Below the pieces are notes generated by a model. That model was not told where the DNA came from. It ran no database searches and was given only the letters and a program-made list of their open reading frames with translations. From positions 1 through 64,000 of the forward strand of contig CAYGAY010000013.1 of assembly GCA_964347975.1 (NCBI GenBank): a stretch of 64,000 bases of DNA. The letters are read 5' to 3'. Position numbers and translations under genes: made by a program. This document shows positions 50,250-58,816 of the stretch, in pieces; within the stretch, counting starts at the first letter, position 1; the number at the start of each line of letters is the position of its first letter. Source of the stretch: Bin87 sp964347975. GTDB lineage: Bacteria; Chloroflexota; Dehalococcoidia; Lucifugimonadales; UBA3495.

Positions 50250-51209
50250 ATGCAGTACGGAATCACCCTCCCGGGACGCGGCCCGCTTTCCACTCCCGAT
50301 AACCTGGCAACCATCGCCCAGCGGGCCGAAGCGCTGGGCTTCGACTCAATCGCCCTGGGCGACCACATCCTGGTGCCCAGGAACATCGACTCCGACTACC
50401 CTTACACCGAAACCGGCGAGTTCCCCGGCTCGGCGTCCGGGCAGGCCATGGAGCAGATCACCGCGCTGGCCTATATGGCCGGCTGCACCCGGAAAATCCG
50501 GTTGGCGACCTCGGTTCTCATCGTTCCGCACCGCAACCCGCTGGTGGCGGCCAAGGCGCTGGCCACGCTGGACGTGCTGTCCGGCGGCCGGCTGATCGTC
50601 GGCGTCGGCGTCGGCTGGTGCCGGGAGGAGTTTGACGCCGTTGGCTGCGCGCCATTCGACGAACGCGGCGCCGTGACCGACGAGTATATCCGCGCCTTCA
50701 AGGAACTCTGGACGTCGGACGACCCCAAGTTCGAGGGTAAGTACGTCAGCTTCTCAGACATCTGGTTCCTGCCCAAGCCTGTCCAGAAACCCCACCCGCC
50801 CTTCTGGGTCGGCGGCGAGAGCCGGCCGGCCATCCGGCGCGCCGCCACCCTGTGCGACGGATGGTATCCCATCGGCAACAATCCCGCCTTCCCGGTGGGA
50901 ACGCCCGAAGCGTTGCAGGCCAGCATGGGCCGCTTGCGCCGCGCCGCGGAACGCGCCGGCCGCAACCCCGACGAAATCCGGATCATCTACCGCTCACACG
51001 ATTACCGCATCACCGGCGCCGACGCTGGCTCCGACCGGCCCAGGTTCACCGGCAGCGGCGCGCAGATTGCCGGCGACATCCGCCAGTACGAAGAGATGGG
51101 CGTCAGCTACCTGGTGCTGGACATCGCCCGCCTCAGCGCCGACGGCAACCTGGAGGAAACACTGGGCCATCTGGAAGACTTCACCACCCAGGTGGCAGCG
51201 CGAGTGTAA
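50250..51209 (+). CDS. LLM-class flavin/F420-dependent oxidoreductase (1)
   Basis: This 319-residue luciferase-like monooxygenase TIM barrel has MQYGITLPGRGPLSTPDNLA, GFDSIALGDHILVPR, IRLATSVLIVPHRNPLVAAK, LDVLSGGRLIVGVGVGWCRE and PFWVGGESRPAIRRAA. These match the F420/FMN-binding family. Whether it uses FMN or F420 cannot be settled here. AGGAG sits seven bases before ATG 50250, and the longer open frame upstream only shadows DUF4058. The kinase gene follows after 11 bases. Confidence 0.9.
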   Translation: MQYGITLPGRGPLSTPDNLATIAQRAEALGFDSIALGDHILVPRNIDSDYPYTETGEFPGSASGQAMEQITALAYMAGCTRKIRLATSVLIVPHRNPLVAAKALATLDVLSGGRLIVGVGVGWCREEFDAVGCAPFDERGAVTDEYIRAFKELWTSDDPKFEGKYVSFSDIWFLPKPVQKPHPPFWVGGESRPAIRRAATLCDGWYPIGNNPAFPVGTPEALQASMGRLRRAAERAGRNPDEIRIIYRSHDYRITGADAGSDRPRFTGSGAQIAGDIRQYEEMGVSYLVLDIARLSADGNLEETLGHLEDFTTQVAARV

Positions 51210-51220
51210 CCGTTCCACGA

Positions 51221-52276
51221 ATGAACTTCACTCTGTCCGAATCCAATGCGGTAGCCTGTCTGGTAGGCTGCGGACTTATCACTCCAGGGGTAGCCAGGAC
51301 CGCGACCGCGCGGTCTCTCGGCGGCGGCGTCTCCAATGTGGTAGTCCGGGTGGACGCGCCCGGAGGACCCGGGGGACTGGTCTTGAAGCAGTCGCTGCCC
51401 AGGCTCCGCGTGGAACAGGAGTGGCTGGCCGACCCGGAACGGATTTACCACGAGGCGGCCGCTTTGCGATACCTGGCGGAGGTTCTGCCGGCGTCCGCGC
51501 TGCCCAAAGTGCTCCACGAAGACCGGGAGAATTACCTGTTCGTCATGACGGCGGCGCCGGCCGAGGGAGTGAACTGGAAGGATGCTTTACTCGCCGGCAA
51601 GGTGGCCCCTGGCGTGGCCCGGCAGGTCGGCGCCCTGCTGGGCCGGATACATCAACATTCTTCCGTGACCGGCGACCGGATACCGGAAGAATTGGAGCAA
51701 TTTGCCGGCCAGCGCTGTTTTGTTCAGCTTCGCATCGACCCCTACCACCGGGCGGCCGCCGCCGTCCATCCTGATCTGGCCAACGCCATTGAAGTCGAAG
51801 CCCAACGTATGCTCAACCGGCGTCTCGCGTTGGTCCACGGCGATTACAGCCCCAAAAACGTAATCGTGGCTGGGTCAGGCGTCGCTGCTGAGGTGTTTCT
51901 GCTGGATTTTGAGGTGGCGCATCTGGGGAACCCCGTGTTTGACCCGGCTTTCATGCTGAATCATCTCACGCTGAAAGCGATCCACCGGCCCCGGTTGGCC
52001 GGCGAATACAACGCGGCGGCCCGCTCTTTCTGGTCGGCCTACCTGGATAATGCCGGCGCATTGACTGCCGACCTGGCGCGGTTTGAGGGCGAAACGGTCC
52101 GTCAACTAGGCGTGCTGCTGCTGGCTCGCATCGACGGCAAGTCTCCGGCGGAATACCTGACCGGCGGCCATCAGAAGCAACGCGCCAGAAACTTGGCTAA
52201 GGACATACTGTCCGGTGCGGTGACGCATCTGCATCAACTGCATGACGCGCTGATGACTCCGGCGTCGGCAAAGTAG
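51221..52276 (+). CDS. Aminoglycoside-phosphotransferase-like kinase
   Basis: This 351-residue protein kinase-like fold has SLGGGVSNVVVRVD (Gly-rich loop), GLVLKQSLP (ATP Lys), LALVHGDYSPKNVIV (catalytic H-G-D-x-S-x-x-N) and VFLLDFEVAHLGNPVFDPA (the metal-binding D in place of DFG). The overall pattern recalls methylthioribose kinase and choline/APH relatives. The substrate is probably a small hydroxylated metabolite. It sits between an LLM oxidoreductase and ribH. Confidence 0.85.
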   Translation: MNFTLSESNAVACLVGCGLITPGVARTATARSLGGGVSNVVVRVDAPGGPGGLVLKQSLPRLRVEQEWLADPERIYHEAAALRYLAEVLPASALPKVLHEDRENYLFVMTAAPAEGVNWKDALLAGKVAPGVARQVGALLGRIHQHSSVTGDRIPEELEQFAGQRCFVQLRIDPYHRAAAAVHPDLANAIEVEAQRMLNRRLALVHGDYSPKNVIVAGSGVAAEVFLLDFEVAHLGNPVFDPAFMLNHLTLKAIHRPRLAGEYNAAARSFWSAYLDNAGALTADLARFEGETVRQLGVLLLARIDGKSPAEYLTGGHQKQRARNLAKDILSGAVTHLHQLHDALMTPASAK

Positions 52277-52343
52277 TACACTTTGCCGGCGGGTATCCGG
52301 CCGGCGGTCGGCCGCCCAGTTCCCGAGCAGAGGAGAAGAGAAC

Positions 52344-52817
52344 GTGCCCCAAGAATTGAACGCGGGATTGGACGGAGCCGGTCTCCGAGTCGCCGTGGTC
52401 GCGGCCCGCTTCAACCACGTTGTTACCAAGAACCTGATGGAAGGCGCCGTTTCCACCCTGGCCCGGTACGGCGTCCGCGATGGAGACATCGCCACCGCCT
52501 GGGTGCCCGGTTCCTTCGAGCTGCCGGTGGTAGCCAGGACGCTGGCGGCCTCCGGCCGGTACGACGCCGTGATTTGCCTGGGCGCGGTGATTCGCGGCGA
52601 GACCAGCCATTACGACATGGTCTGCAATCAGGCTGCCTCGGGAATCGCCGCAGTCAGTCGTGAGACCGGAATACCCACCATGTTCGGCGTCCTCACTACC
52701 GAGAATATGGACCAGGCCATCAACCGCTCCGGCGGCAAAGTGGGCAACCTGGGCGCGGACTGCGCGGTGGGCGCCATCGAGTGCGCCCGGCTGCTCCAGG
52801 CTGTCAATACCGCCTGA
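52344..52817 (+). CDS. ribH: 6,7-dimethyl-8-ribityllumazine synthase
   Basis: The enzyme is 157 residues with lumazine synthase landmarks. VAVVAARFNHVVTKNLMEGA is the substrate loop, followed by VPGSFELPVVARTLA and GRYDAVICLGAVIRGETSHYD. VSRETGIPTMFGVLTTENMD closes the active site. This is the penultimate step of riboflavin synthesis. The start is GTG 52344, with GAGGAG eight bases before. It makes sense among several flavin enzymes, though no other riboflavin gene is adjacent. Confidence 0.95.
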   Translation: MPQELNAGLDGAGLRVAVVAARFNHVVTKNLMEGAVSTLARYGVRDGDIATAWVPGSFELPVVARTLAASGRYDAVICLGAVIRGETSHYDMVCNQAASGIAAVSRETGIPTMFGVLTTENMDQAINRSGGKVGNLGADCAVGAIECARLLQAVNTA

Positions 52818-52820
52818 CGC

Positions 52821-52977
52821 CTCACCCGTGCCCACTTTGATAATCTGTCATTGCGCGAATGCCGTCGGACATTCGGGGCAATCTCGTTGCGGTACTGACG
52901 AATACGCCCAACCGCTCGTGCGCGGCCGACGGGATTGCCACGTTACGCCCGCAATGACCAAGCGAATACACATAAGT
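52821..52977. repeat. MITE-like dispersed repeat, copy 5 (diverged, about 157 bp)
   Basis: It begins CTCACCCGTGCCCACTTTGA and ends GCAATGACCAAGCGAATACA. The interior has GTCATTGCG, GGCAATCTCGTTGCG and GGGATTGCCACG blocks of the family. It starts only 4 bases after the ribH stop and is the most diverged copy. Confidence 0.65.
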
Positions 52978-53004
52978 GCCTGACGCGGGGCATAGGGAGG
53001 CAGG

Positions 53005-53703
53005 ATGCGAACTACGATTGAATTCGATCCCAGCTATTCGTTGCTCACCATTGATCTCGACGCCGGAGAATCCATCAAAGCGGAACCCGGCGCCATGGTG
53101 GCCCAGCAGGGTGTTGACATGAAGACCGGCATGGGCGGAGGCGGCGGTTTGTTCGGTGGCATCCGCCGCATGATCGGGGGCGAGTCTTTCTTCGTTAACA
53201 CCTTCACCGCCGAAAGACCCGGCGGATGGGTGAGCCTGGCTCCGCCGGCCCCGGGGGATATCGGAGAGTTCGAGCTGACGCCGGGAACCAATCTGTTCGT
53301 TCAATCCGGTTCCTTCCTGGCCAGCACCGGGAACGTGCAACTTGACTCTCAATTCCAGGGGTTCCGCGGCTTTTTCAGCGGTGAAAGCCTGTTCTTCCTG
53401 CGGGCTTATGCCGAGCGGGGAACGGGCACCGTGTACTACAACTCCTACGGCGCGATCAAAGCGGTCCCGGTTGTACCGGGCGAGGAATTGGTGGTCGATA
53501 CCGGGCACCTGGTTGCTTTCAGTGACGATGTTGATTACTCCATAGGCAAGGTGGGCGGCATTCGTTCTCTGATCGGCGGCGGCGAAGGACTGGTAATGAG
53601 GTTTCGCGGCAACGGCCAGGTGTGGGTGCAGACCCGCAACCTGGCGGGGCTGGCGGACCAGCTGACGCCCTTCCTGCCCCAACCACGGGAGCAACAGTCC
53701 TGA
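53005..53703 (+). CDS. TIGR00266/AIM24-like beta-rich protein
   Basis: This 232-residue all-beta protein has the family signature ESIKAEPGAMVAQQGVDMKT followed by a Gly-rich loop (GMGGGGGLFGGIRRMIGGES). A middle segment FLASTGNVQLDSQFQGFRGF and a C-terminal GEGLVMRFRGNGQVWVQTRN complete the pattern. The fold is a beta helix related to AIM24 and tryptophan-RNA-binding attenuators. Function is unknown. GGGAGG precedes the ATG. Length is normal. Confidence 0.88.
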   Translation: MRTTIEFDPSYSLLTIDLDAGESIKAEPGAMVAQQGVDMKTGMGGGGGLFGGIRRMIGGESFFVNTFTAERPGGWVSLAPPAPGDIGEFELTPGTNLFVQSGSFLASTGNVQLDSQFQGFRGFFSGESLFFLRAYAERGTGTVYYNSYGAIKAVPVVPGEELVVDTGHLVAFSDDVDYSIGKVGGIRSLIGGGEGLVMRFRGNGQVWVQTRNLAGLADQLTPFLPQPREQQS

Positions 53704-53739
53704 ATTCCCGACGCCTCGCGTCGGTAGAGGAGCAACCTG

Positions 53740-54654
53740 ATGGAGTTCGGCGTTACCATCCCCAACAACTGGGGCCTCGAAGATCCCCAGGCCGTCATCG
53801 GATTCGGCCCGCTGGCTGAGGAATTGGGCTACGACTCCGTGTGGACCATGGACCACCTGTTCAACAACGGGTACATCCGGGAGCGGCTGGACGACAAACC
53901 TTACTATCACCCCATGGCCACCTTGTCGCATATCTCAGCGTTAACCTCACGGGTCAGGCTGGGCACCTCCGTCCTGGTGCTGCCCTATCACAACCCGGTG
54001 GAGTTGGCGAAGTATGCCGCCTCTCTGGACCAGATGTCCGGCGGCCGGGTCGTGCTGGGCGTCGGCGTCGGCGCCATGACGCCGGAGTTTGCGGCTCTGG
54101 GCATACCGATGAACCAGCGCGGTTCCCTCACCAACGAAGCCATGGACCTGATGCGGGAGCTATGGTCCAGCGAAGACCCGCAGTACAGCAGCGACCGTTG
54201 GCAGTTCAGCGACCTGAAATTCTCTCCCAAACCGCTGCAAAAGGCGGGCGATGCTCCCCACGTGCCTTTATGGGTAGGCGGCGGCAGCCCCGGCGCGTTG
54301 CGTCGCGCCGCCCGCCGGGGCGACGGCTGGCATCCTTCCGGCGTAAGCGCCGAGGAGTTCGCCATCGGACGGCAGCGGGTGCGGGAACTCGCCGAGTCAG
54401 CCGGGCGCGACCCGGACCGCCTGGTGATGTCCGCCCGGGTGGAGGTCGAAGCTCACGGCGGGCCATCCAGCCAGCGCGCCGCCGACCGCTCCCGGCTTCC
54501 CGGCGATGATCCCGCCGGCATGATCGCCGGCATTGCGGCCTATCGCGACGCCGGAGTCCAGCACCTTGTCCTGGCGCTCAATACCGGCGATCCGAGTCGC
54601 CTGCGGGAGCTGATGCAGGTAATCGCCGAGGATGTCATTCCTCAGCTTCAGTGA
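53740..54654 (+). CDS. LLM-class flavin/F420-dependent oxidoreductase (2)
   Basis: The 304-residue protein has MEFGVTIPNNWGLEDPQAVI, GYDSVWTMDHLF, VRLGTSVLVLPYHNPVELAK, LDQMSGGRVVLGVGVGAMTPE and PLWVGGGSPGALRRAARRGD. It is homologous to 50250-51209 but only moderately similar, and so is an old paralogue. It lies 36 bases after the AIM24-like gene, with AGGAG upstream. LLM paralogue expansion is characteristic of SAR202-like Chloroflexota and of Actinobacteria. Confidence 0.9.
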   Translation: MEFGVTIPNNWGLEDPQAVIGFGPLAEELGYDSVWTMDHLFNNGYIRERLDDKPYYHPMATLSHISALTSRVRLGTSVLVLPYHNPVELAKYAASLDQMSGGRVVLGVGVGAMTPEFAALGIPMNQRGSLTNEAMDLMRELWSSEDPQYSSDRWQFSDLKFSPKPLQKAGDAPHVPLWVGGGSPGALRRAARRGDGWHPSGVSAEEFAIGRQRVRELAESAGRDPDRLVMSARVEVEAHGGPSSQRAADRSRLPGDDPAGMIAGIAAYRDAGVQHLVLALNTGDPSRLRELMQVIAEDVIPQLQ

Positions 54655-54720
54655 TTTCCCCGGGCTGCTGCCTGTGCAGGAACGACGGTGTGATTTTCAG
54701 TTTGTCAACACGATTTAGTC

Positions 54721-54907
54721 CTCATGCGTACCCACTTTGTCATTGCGACCCCGTACTTGATACGGGGGTGGCAATCTCGCCGGCGTAGCAATGGCCGTCC
54801 CGGCAAGACTCTCGTGGCAGCAGCCGGCGACCCGACCGCCGGAACGGGATTCCATCGCCCGCCTACGGCGGACGTGGAATGACCGGCTAAAGCGGGTACG
54901 CGCGAGG
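54721..54907. repeat. MITE-like dispersed repeat, copy 6 (187 bp)
   Basis: The left end CTCATGCGTACCCACTTTG matches the family form exactly. The right end, reverse-complemented, is CTCGCGCGTACCCGCTTTA. The interior (CATTGCGACCCCGTACTTGA, GCAATGGCCGTCCCGGCAAG, GGATTCCATCGCCCGCCTAC) closely matches copy 3. It fills the gap between two convergent genes. Confidence 0.8.
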
Positions 54908-54909
54908 CT

Positions 54910-56292
54910 TTAGTCGGCTGGGGCATTGTCCCGGCCCAGCTGTTCCAGGTCTTCCAAAAGCGACGACATCGTATCCGGGTCGGCTTCTTCAAGCCGTGGC
55001 CCATAGTAGTAACGCTCGAAACCGGCGACGATGCGACCTACCGGCGGGCCGGGCAGCGTTTCCCCCACGTCCCGCCGATGTTCCTGGGGAGTCTGCCAGC
55101 GGCGGCGGGGGAAACCCACCGCCCTGGCGACTTCCAGCATTCGGTGATACACCTCGCGGGGCGTGACCGGAGGAGGCCGCCGCCGGCGCAGGTTCGACGC
55201 CCAATCGGCCCAACCGGCCAGGGTATCGGAAACATCCTGCCCCGCTCCCTCCCAGCTGAAAATGGATTCACGCATTTCGCCTTCGGCATAGTTGCCGCCC
55301 ACGAGCCGGCGCCGTCGGAACATACGGAACAGCGCCCAACCTGCCAGTGCCAACGCCGCCAGGAAGGCCAGCCACTTGATGACGGTCAATATCACGTTGG
55401 GAGGCCCGTCCCCCTCGACCTCGCGCAGGCTTTCGTGAAACTCCTGGATCTGGAGCCGCGCCAACTCCAGCCCGCTCAGATCGCCGCCGCCAAACAGACC
55501 GGACACCCAGTTCCCGATGGCAACCAATGCGGCGGCCAACAGGCCCAGCAGCAGCAGGACCGGGCGCAAAGTCCAGAGGCCCAGGAAGGCGACGCCGCGC
55601 ACCAGAGCCCGGGCCGCATCGTCCAATCCTCCGACCCCCAGGGCTCCCAGGACCACGGCCAGCAGCAGCACTCCAAACACGCTGAGAACTATCGCCGCCA
55701 GCCAACCCCGGTTCATGCGGCCGGCGCCGCCTTCCGCGGCGAACCGGCTCATGGCCAATCCCGTCAATCCGATGGCGAAAAACGCCAACAGCACGGGCAG
55801 GCGCACGATTGCGAAGGGCAGCAGCGCGTCGGCGATCACCACCACGATCACGACGACCACCCCCCGCACAAAGGCGCTTCGTACCACATCCAGCGTAACG
55901 TCGTCCCGCGCGATGGCGGTGCCCCGCCACCAGAGGAGCAGCATGAAAATACCGATCAGCCCCAGCGCCGCCACGGTACGAAGGTCGCCGGAAAGAACCT
56001 GTCCGATGGGGAACCACCCGACGCCCATGCTGAAGCCGGCCAGCGCCAGCACTGAAACGGCGCTCAACACCAGACCGATGACGCCGCGAAGGTTCAGGGA
56101 AAAGCGGATCGTCTGCACGTACCACGAGAGCAGGAACGACCACCCAATGGCCAGGACCGCGATGCCCAGGGGAATAGCCGCGTCCGGCAATCTGATGACG
56201 TTGGCCGCCAGACGGCAGCCCAGGTAGAGCGCAAAGCCCTCCAGGAAGAGAGCAATGCCGGTGATCAAAGCGCCGCGAGCGAAGCTGCCCAT
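54910..56292 (-). CDS. DUF4129-containing multi-helix membrane protein
   Basis: The protein is 460 residues with about ten membrane helices in the first 340. A soluble C-terminal DUF4129 domain follows: TPREVYHRMLEVARAVGFPR, RRWQTPQEHRRDVGETLPG and IVAGFERYYYGPRLEEAD. DUF4129 is usually found fused to transglutaminase domains or beside DUF58 and MoxR ATPase genes. Here the transglutaminase part is absent. It is the last gene of the DUF58 operon, 11 bases after the HEPN-like gene. Confidence 0.8.
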   Translation of the reverse strand: MGSFARGALITGIALFLEGFALYLGCRLAANVIRLPDAAIPLGIAVLAIGWSFLLSWYVQTIRFSLNLRGVIGLVLSAVSVLALAGFSMGVGWFPIGQVLSGDLRTVAALGLIGIFMLLLWWRGTAIARDDVTLDVVRSAFVRGVVVVIVVVIADALLPFAIVRLPVLLAFFAIGLTGLAMSRFAAEGGAGRMNRGWLAAIVLSVFGVLLLAVVLGALGVGGLDDAARALVRGVAFLGLWTLRPVLLLLGLLAAALVAIGNWVSGLFGGGDLSGLELARLQIQEFHESLREVEGDGPPNVILTVIKWLAFLAALALAGWALFRMFRRRRLVGGNYAEGEMRESIFSWEGAGQDVSDTLAGWADWASNLRRRRPPPVTPREVYHRMLEVARAVGFPRRRWQTPQEHRRDVGETLPGPPVGRIVAGFERYYYGPRLEEADPDTMSSLLEDLEQLGRDNAPAD

Positions 56293-56303
56293 AATTGTTC
56301 CGG

Positions 56304-56777
56304 TCAGTTATTTCTGGCCGGGAGGAGAACATAGACCGCGAAAGCGCGGCGGTCCCGGGCCGGCGCCTGCTGGAAACGGTGGATGGCGTCCTCCGCCAAA
56401 TCAATTGGCTGTATTACATCGGCTTTGATGAAGGATACATCGGGGTCGTAATCAGCGCGGTGGCGGTCTTGTTGCATTTCGACGAATACGCGGGCGAAGT
56501 ACTGAATTTCACCGGGGAATACGGAGACGTTCCGATGCTCGCAACGTTGCCGGGCGAAGCCATGCTGCAAGGCCCGGTAAGCTTGATTCCATGCCCGCCG
56601 GCTCCGGTCGGCGCTGGGACCGCCAACCAGCATATCGGCGCAGCAGAGAGCCAGGCAGTGGAACAGGGCGTAATAGACCGTGCTGACGATGCGGCGCAGG
56701 TCCGATTGCCGGGGTCGGCCTCGCGCGCTCATTGCCGCCATCGCCCGGGCCGTGGCGATGAAGTCAAACGGATTCAT
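56304..56777 (-). CDS. HEPN-like helical protein
   Basis: This 157-residue protein reads MNPFDFIATARAMAAMSARG, SDLRRIVSTVYYALFHCLAL, WNQAYRALQHGFARQRCEHR, EIQYFARVFVEMQQDRHRAD and YDPDVSF. The R-R-x-V-S-T-x-Y-Y-A-L-F-H helix and the RHRADYDP turn are like HEPN-fold proteins, in which R-x4-6-H makes an RNase site. Here RRIVSTVYYALFH and QDRHRADYDP occupy the equivalent helices. It overlaps the upstream hypothetical gene by 14 bases, suggesting a two-gene module. ATG 56777 is chosen from the homology start. Confidence 0.65.
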   Translation of the reverse strand: MNPFDFIATARAMAAMSARGRPRQSDLRRIVSTVYYALFHCLALCCADMLVGGPSADRSRRAWNQAYRALQHGFARQRCEHRNVSVFPGEIQYFARVFVEMQQDRHRADYDPDVSFIKADVIQPIDLAEDAIHRFQQAPARDRRAFAVYVLLPARNN

Positions 56778-57138
56778 AGACCATGGCGACCCTATGTCGT
56801 CGCTCCCGCTTTTCCAGCCAAGGCCATTCTGACTTGGGAATCCAGGAGAAGTTAGGCCACTCCGCAATTTCCCGGTCAAGGAGCTCTTCACGAACGCGCC
56901 CAATCAGTTCGCCCGTCCAACGCACTTCCAGGTTTTTCTGGTCGCCATCGAAGACGATGAGGATGCGGAGGTAAAGTTCGCCGGTGGCGTGGGGCCCCCA
57001 TTCGTCGTAGGTGGGAATTACTACGATGGGGTTGAAGACGAACTCATCCTCGGTGAATCGCTCGTCCAGGAACTTGCGGACAATGGCGATAACTTTTTCG
57101 TCCCGTTCCGGATTTATCCTGGGGTCTCTGATCTTCAT
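56764..57138 (-). CDS. Hypothetical partner of the HEPN-like protein
   Basis: This 124-residue mixed alpha/beta protein has FNPIVVIPTYDEWGPHATGE and LYLRILIVFDGDQKNLEVRW. WTGELIGRVREELLDREIAE and WIPKSEWPWLEKRERRHRVA follow. I do not recognise the family. The two central strands with an acid (VFDGD) are reminiscent of, but not proof for, a nucleotidyltransferase-like fold. It lies 35 bases after the DUF58 stop and overlaps the HEPN-like gene by 14 bases. The start could also be at 57171. Confidence 0.55.
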   Translation of the reverse strand: MKIRDPRINPERDEKVIAIVRKFLDERFTEDEFVFNPIVVIPTYDEWGPHATGELYLRILIVFDGDQKNLEVRWTGELIGRVREELLDREIAEWPNFSWIPKSEWPWLEKRERRHRVAMVYESV

Positions 57139-57173
57139 AACCGCGCTGCTCCCGACGAGTATCGGCATCAATT

Positions 57174-58445
57174 TTACACCTGCTCAGGCGCAGGTTCGAC
57201 GTCCGGGTCACGCAGCCAGTCATCCCGCCAGGTTTCTTCCAATCCGGCCAGGCTGGCGCCGGCGAGAAACACCGGTATCTCCGGCGGCAGCTCCGCGGCC
57301 GCCGGGCCGGGCCTTCCGTCCCCGGCGTAGAAAATCACCACTCGGTGGCCCCGTTGCTTGATTTCGTCGGCTTCCTGCGCCACGGCCCGGGTCAGAATGG
57401 CGGTAACCAGCACGACGGTAGTGCCGGTGGCCAGCGTATCCGTTTCGGTCCGCAGCACGGCCGATAGTTCCGCCACCCAGAAAGGACCGGCCATGGCCAG
57501 CGACTCCAGGACGGCTTCCAACTGGAGACTGCCGCCGCCCGAAGGCACCGACATCCACTTGCTGGAGTAAGACGCCACCGCGTTGCTCACCAATCCGAAG
57601 GTGAAACCCTCCCGTTCCGCGAATTCCGCCACCGACGCGGCGACCGTCACCGCCCGCTCGAACAACCGCCGGTTGCTGCCCTGCCAGGCGGCGTCGCCGG
57701 TGCGAGCATTGAGGGCGATCAGCATATGCCGGGTGGCGGCCGGCTCGAAAATCCGCGTCTCCAGTTTGCCGTGGCGAGCGGTGGCCTTCCAGTCGATGTG
57801 CTTCAGAGGATCGGAAGGGCGATAATCCCGCAAGCCCACGAACCGGCTGGGGTCGTCCTGGATGAGCCGACGACCCCGGCTGGCCCCCAGGGGACGTTCC
57901 CATAGCATCATCATCTCCCGCAGGTCAACGATGCGCGGATAGACCAGCAGGTACTCCACGTCAGTCACCTGCTGCTCGGTGGCCGTGATGCCGAACATAT
58001 CGCCGCTGCGCAGGCGGGCCGGCCCGATGCGGTGGTTGCCCCGGGCCCGGCAACGCACCCGGTAGCGCCAGGTGACCCGCTGGTACGGCAACAGCGACGT
58101 GGTGATGCGATGGTCCAGTTCCGCCTCCGCGCCTACCCCCCTCTGGTGAGTTCCGCCGGTTTGCAGGCCGATGGGAAAGGCGTCGGAGATGTCCAGCCAG
58201 ATCATGGGCAGCAGCTTGCCGTTGTCAACTGTGATGTAATAGTCAATAACGTCGCCGATAAAGGCGCGATGCCGCTCCAGCCTCCGCGAATAGGTGAGCC
58301 GGCGAAAGGCATAGCGTGGCCAGTGCTTGCCGGTTATCCAGATCAGCAGGACCAGGACCCCAACCACAATCAGCAGCAACTGGCTGGCGAGAAGGCCGGC
58401 CAGGATGAGCAGTGCTGCGGCGATTACCCACAGGTCGCTAAGCAT
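57174..58445 (-). CDS. DUF58 domain protein
   Basis: The protein is 423 residues with two N-terminal helices (VIAAALLILAGLLASQLLLI and VVGVLVLLIWITG) and a beta-rich middle. The diagnostic DUF58 motif DPSRFVGLRDYRPSDPLKHI is followed by DWKATARHGKLETRIFEP. A vWA-like C-terminal half ends the protein. DUF58 proteins work with MoxR AAA+ ATPases in protein or cofactor maturation, but no moxR gene lies in the window. It starts the four-gene run DUF58, unknown, HEPN-like, DUF4129, divergent from hicBA. Confidence 0.88.
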   Translation of the reverse strand: MLSDLWVIAAALLILAGLLASQLLLIVVGVLVLLIWITGKHWPRYAFRRLTYSRRLERHRAFIGDVIDYYITVDNGKLLPMIWLDISDAFPIGLQTGGTHQRGVGAEAELDHRITTSLLPYQRVTWRYRVRCRARGNHRIGPARLRSGDMFGITATEQQVTDVEYLLVYPRIVDLREMMMLWERPLGASRGRRLIQDDPSRFVGLRDYRPSDPLKHIDWKATARHGKLETRIFEPAATRHMLIALNARTGDAAWQGSNRRLFERAVTVAASVAEFAEREGFTFGLVSNAVASYSSKWMSVPSGGGSLQLEAVLESLAMAGPFWVAELSAVLRTETDTLATGTTVVLVTAILTRAVAQEADEIKQRGHRVVIFYAGDGRPGPAAAELPPEIPVFLAGASLAGLEETWRDDWLRDPDVEPAPEQV

Positions 58446-58558
58446 GGCCGCAGGATAACCGATTTACCGCCCGGCGGTCACCCTGCTGACCCCTGGGCCT
58501 GTGCTATGCTTGCCGGAAGCAGCGGGAAATCGCTTCCCAATCTGAGGAGGCTGGCAAA

Positions 58559-58816
58559 GTGAATCGCTACAAACTGTCTTATGTCATGTACGATCCCAGC
58601 GAGAGTACGGAGGATGACAAGTACATGGCCGAAATACCGGCCCTGCCGGGGTGCCGGGCCTGGGGGGATACCGCCGCCGAAACCCTGTACATCCTGCAAG
58701 GCGTAGCCGAGGCGTTTATACAATCCTATCTGGAGCACGGAGACAAATTGCCGCCTGGAGTCGTGGCAACGCCGGTAGAACCGGGCAAGGTTGATGAGGT
58801 AACGGTAATCGCTTGA
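58559..58816 (+). CDS. hicB: HicB-type antitoxin
   Basis: The 85-residue protein has the HicB partial RNase-H-like fold: an opening strand (YKLSYVMYDPSE), YMAEIPALPGCRAWGDTAAE (E-I-P-x-L-P-G-C-x-A-W-G-D-T) and LYILQGVAEAFIQSYLEHGD. There is no C-terminal DNA-binding domain, so autoregulation may rest on another part. GAGGAGG lies about 11-17 bases before the GTG/ATG region. It overlaps the HicA gene by four bases (TTGA). Antitoxin precedes toxin, the less common order. Confidence 0.88.
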   Translation: MNRYKLSYVMYDPSESTEDDKYMAEIPALPGCRAWGDTAAETLYILQGVAEAFIQSYLEHGDKLPPGVVATPVEPGKVDEVTVIA

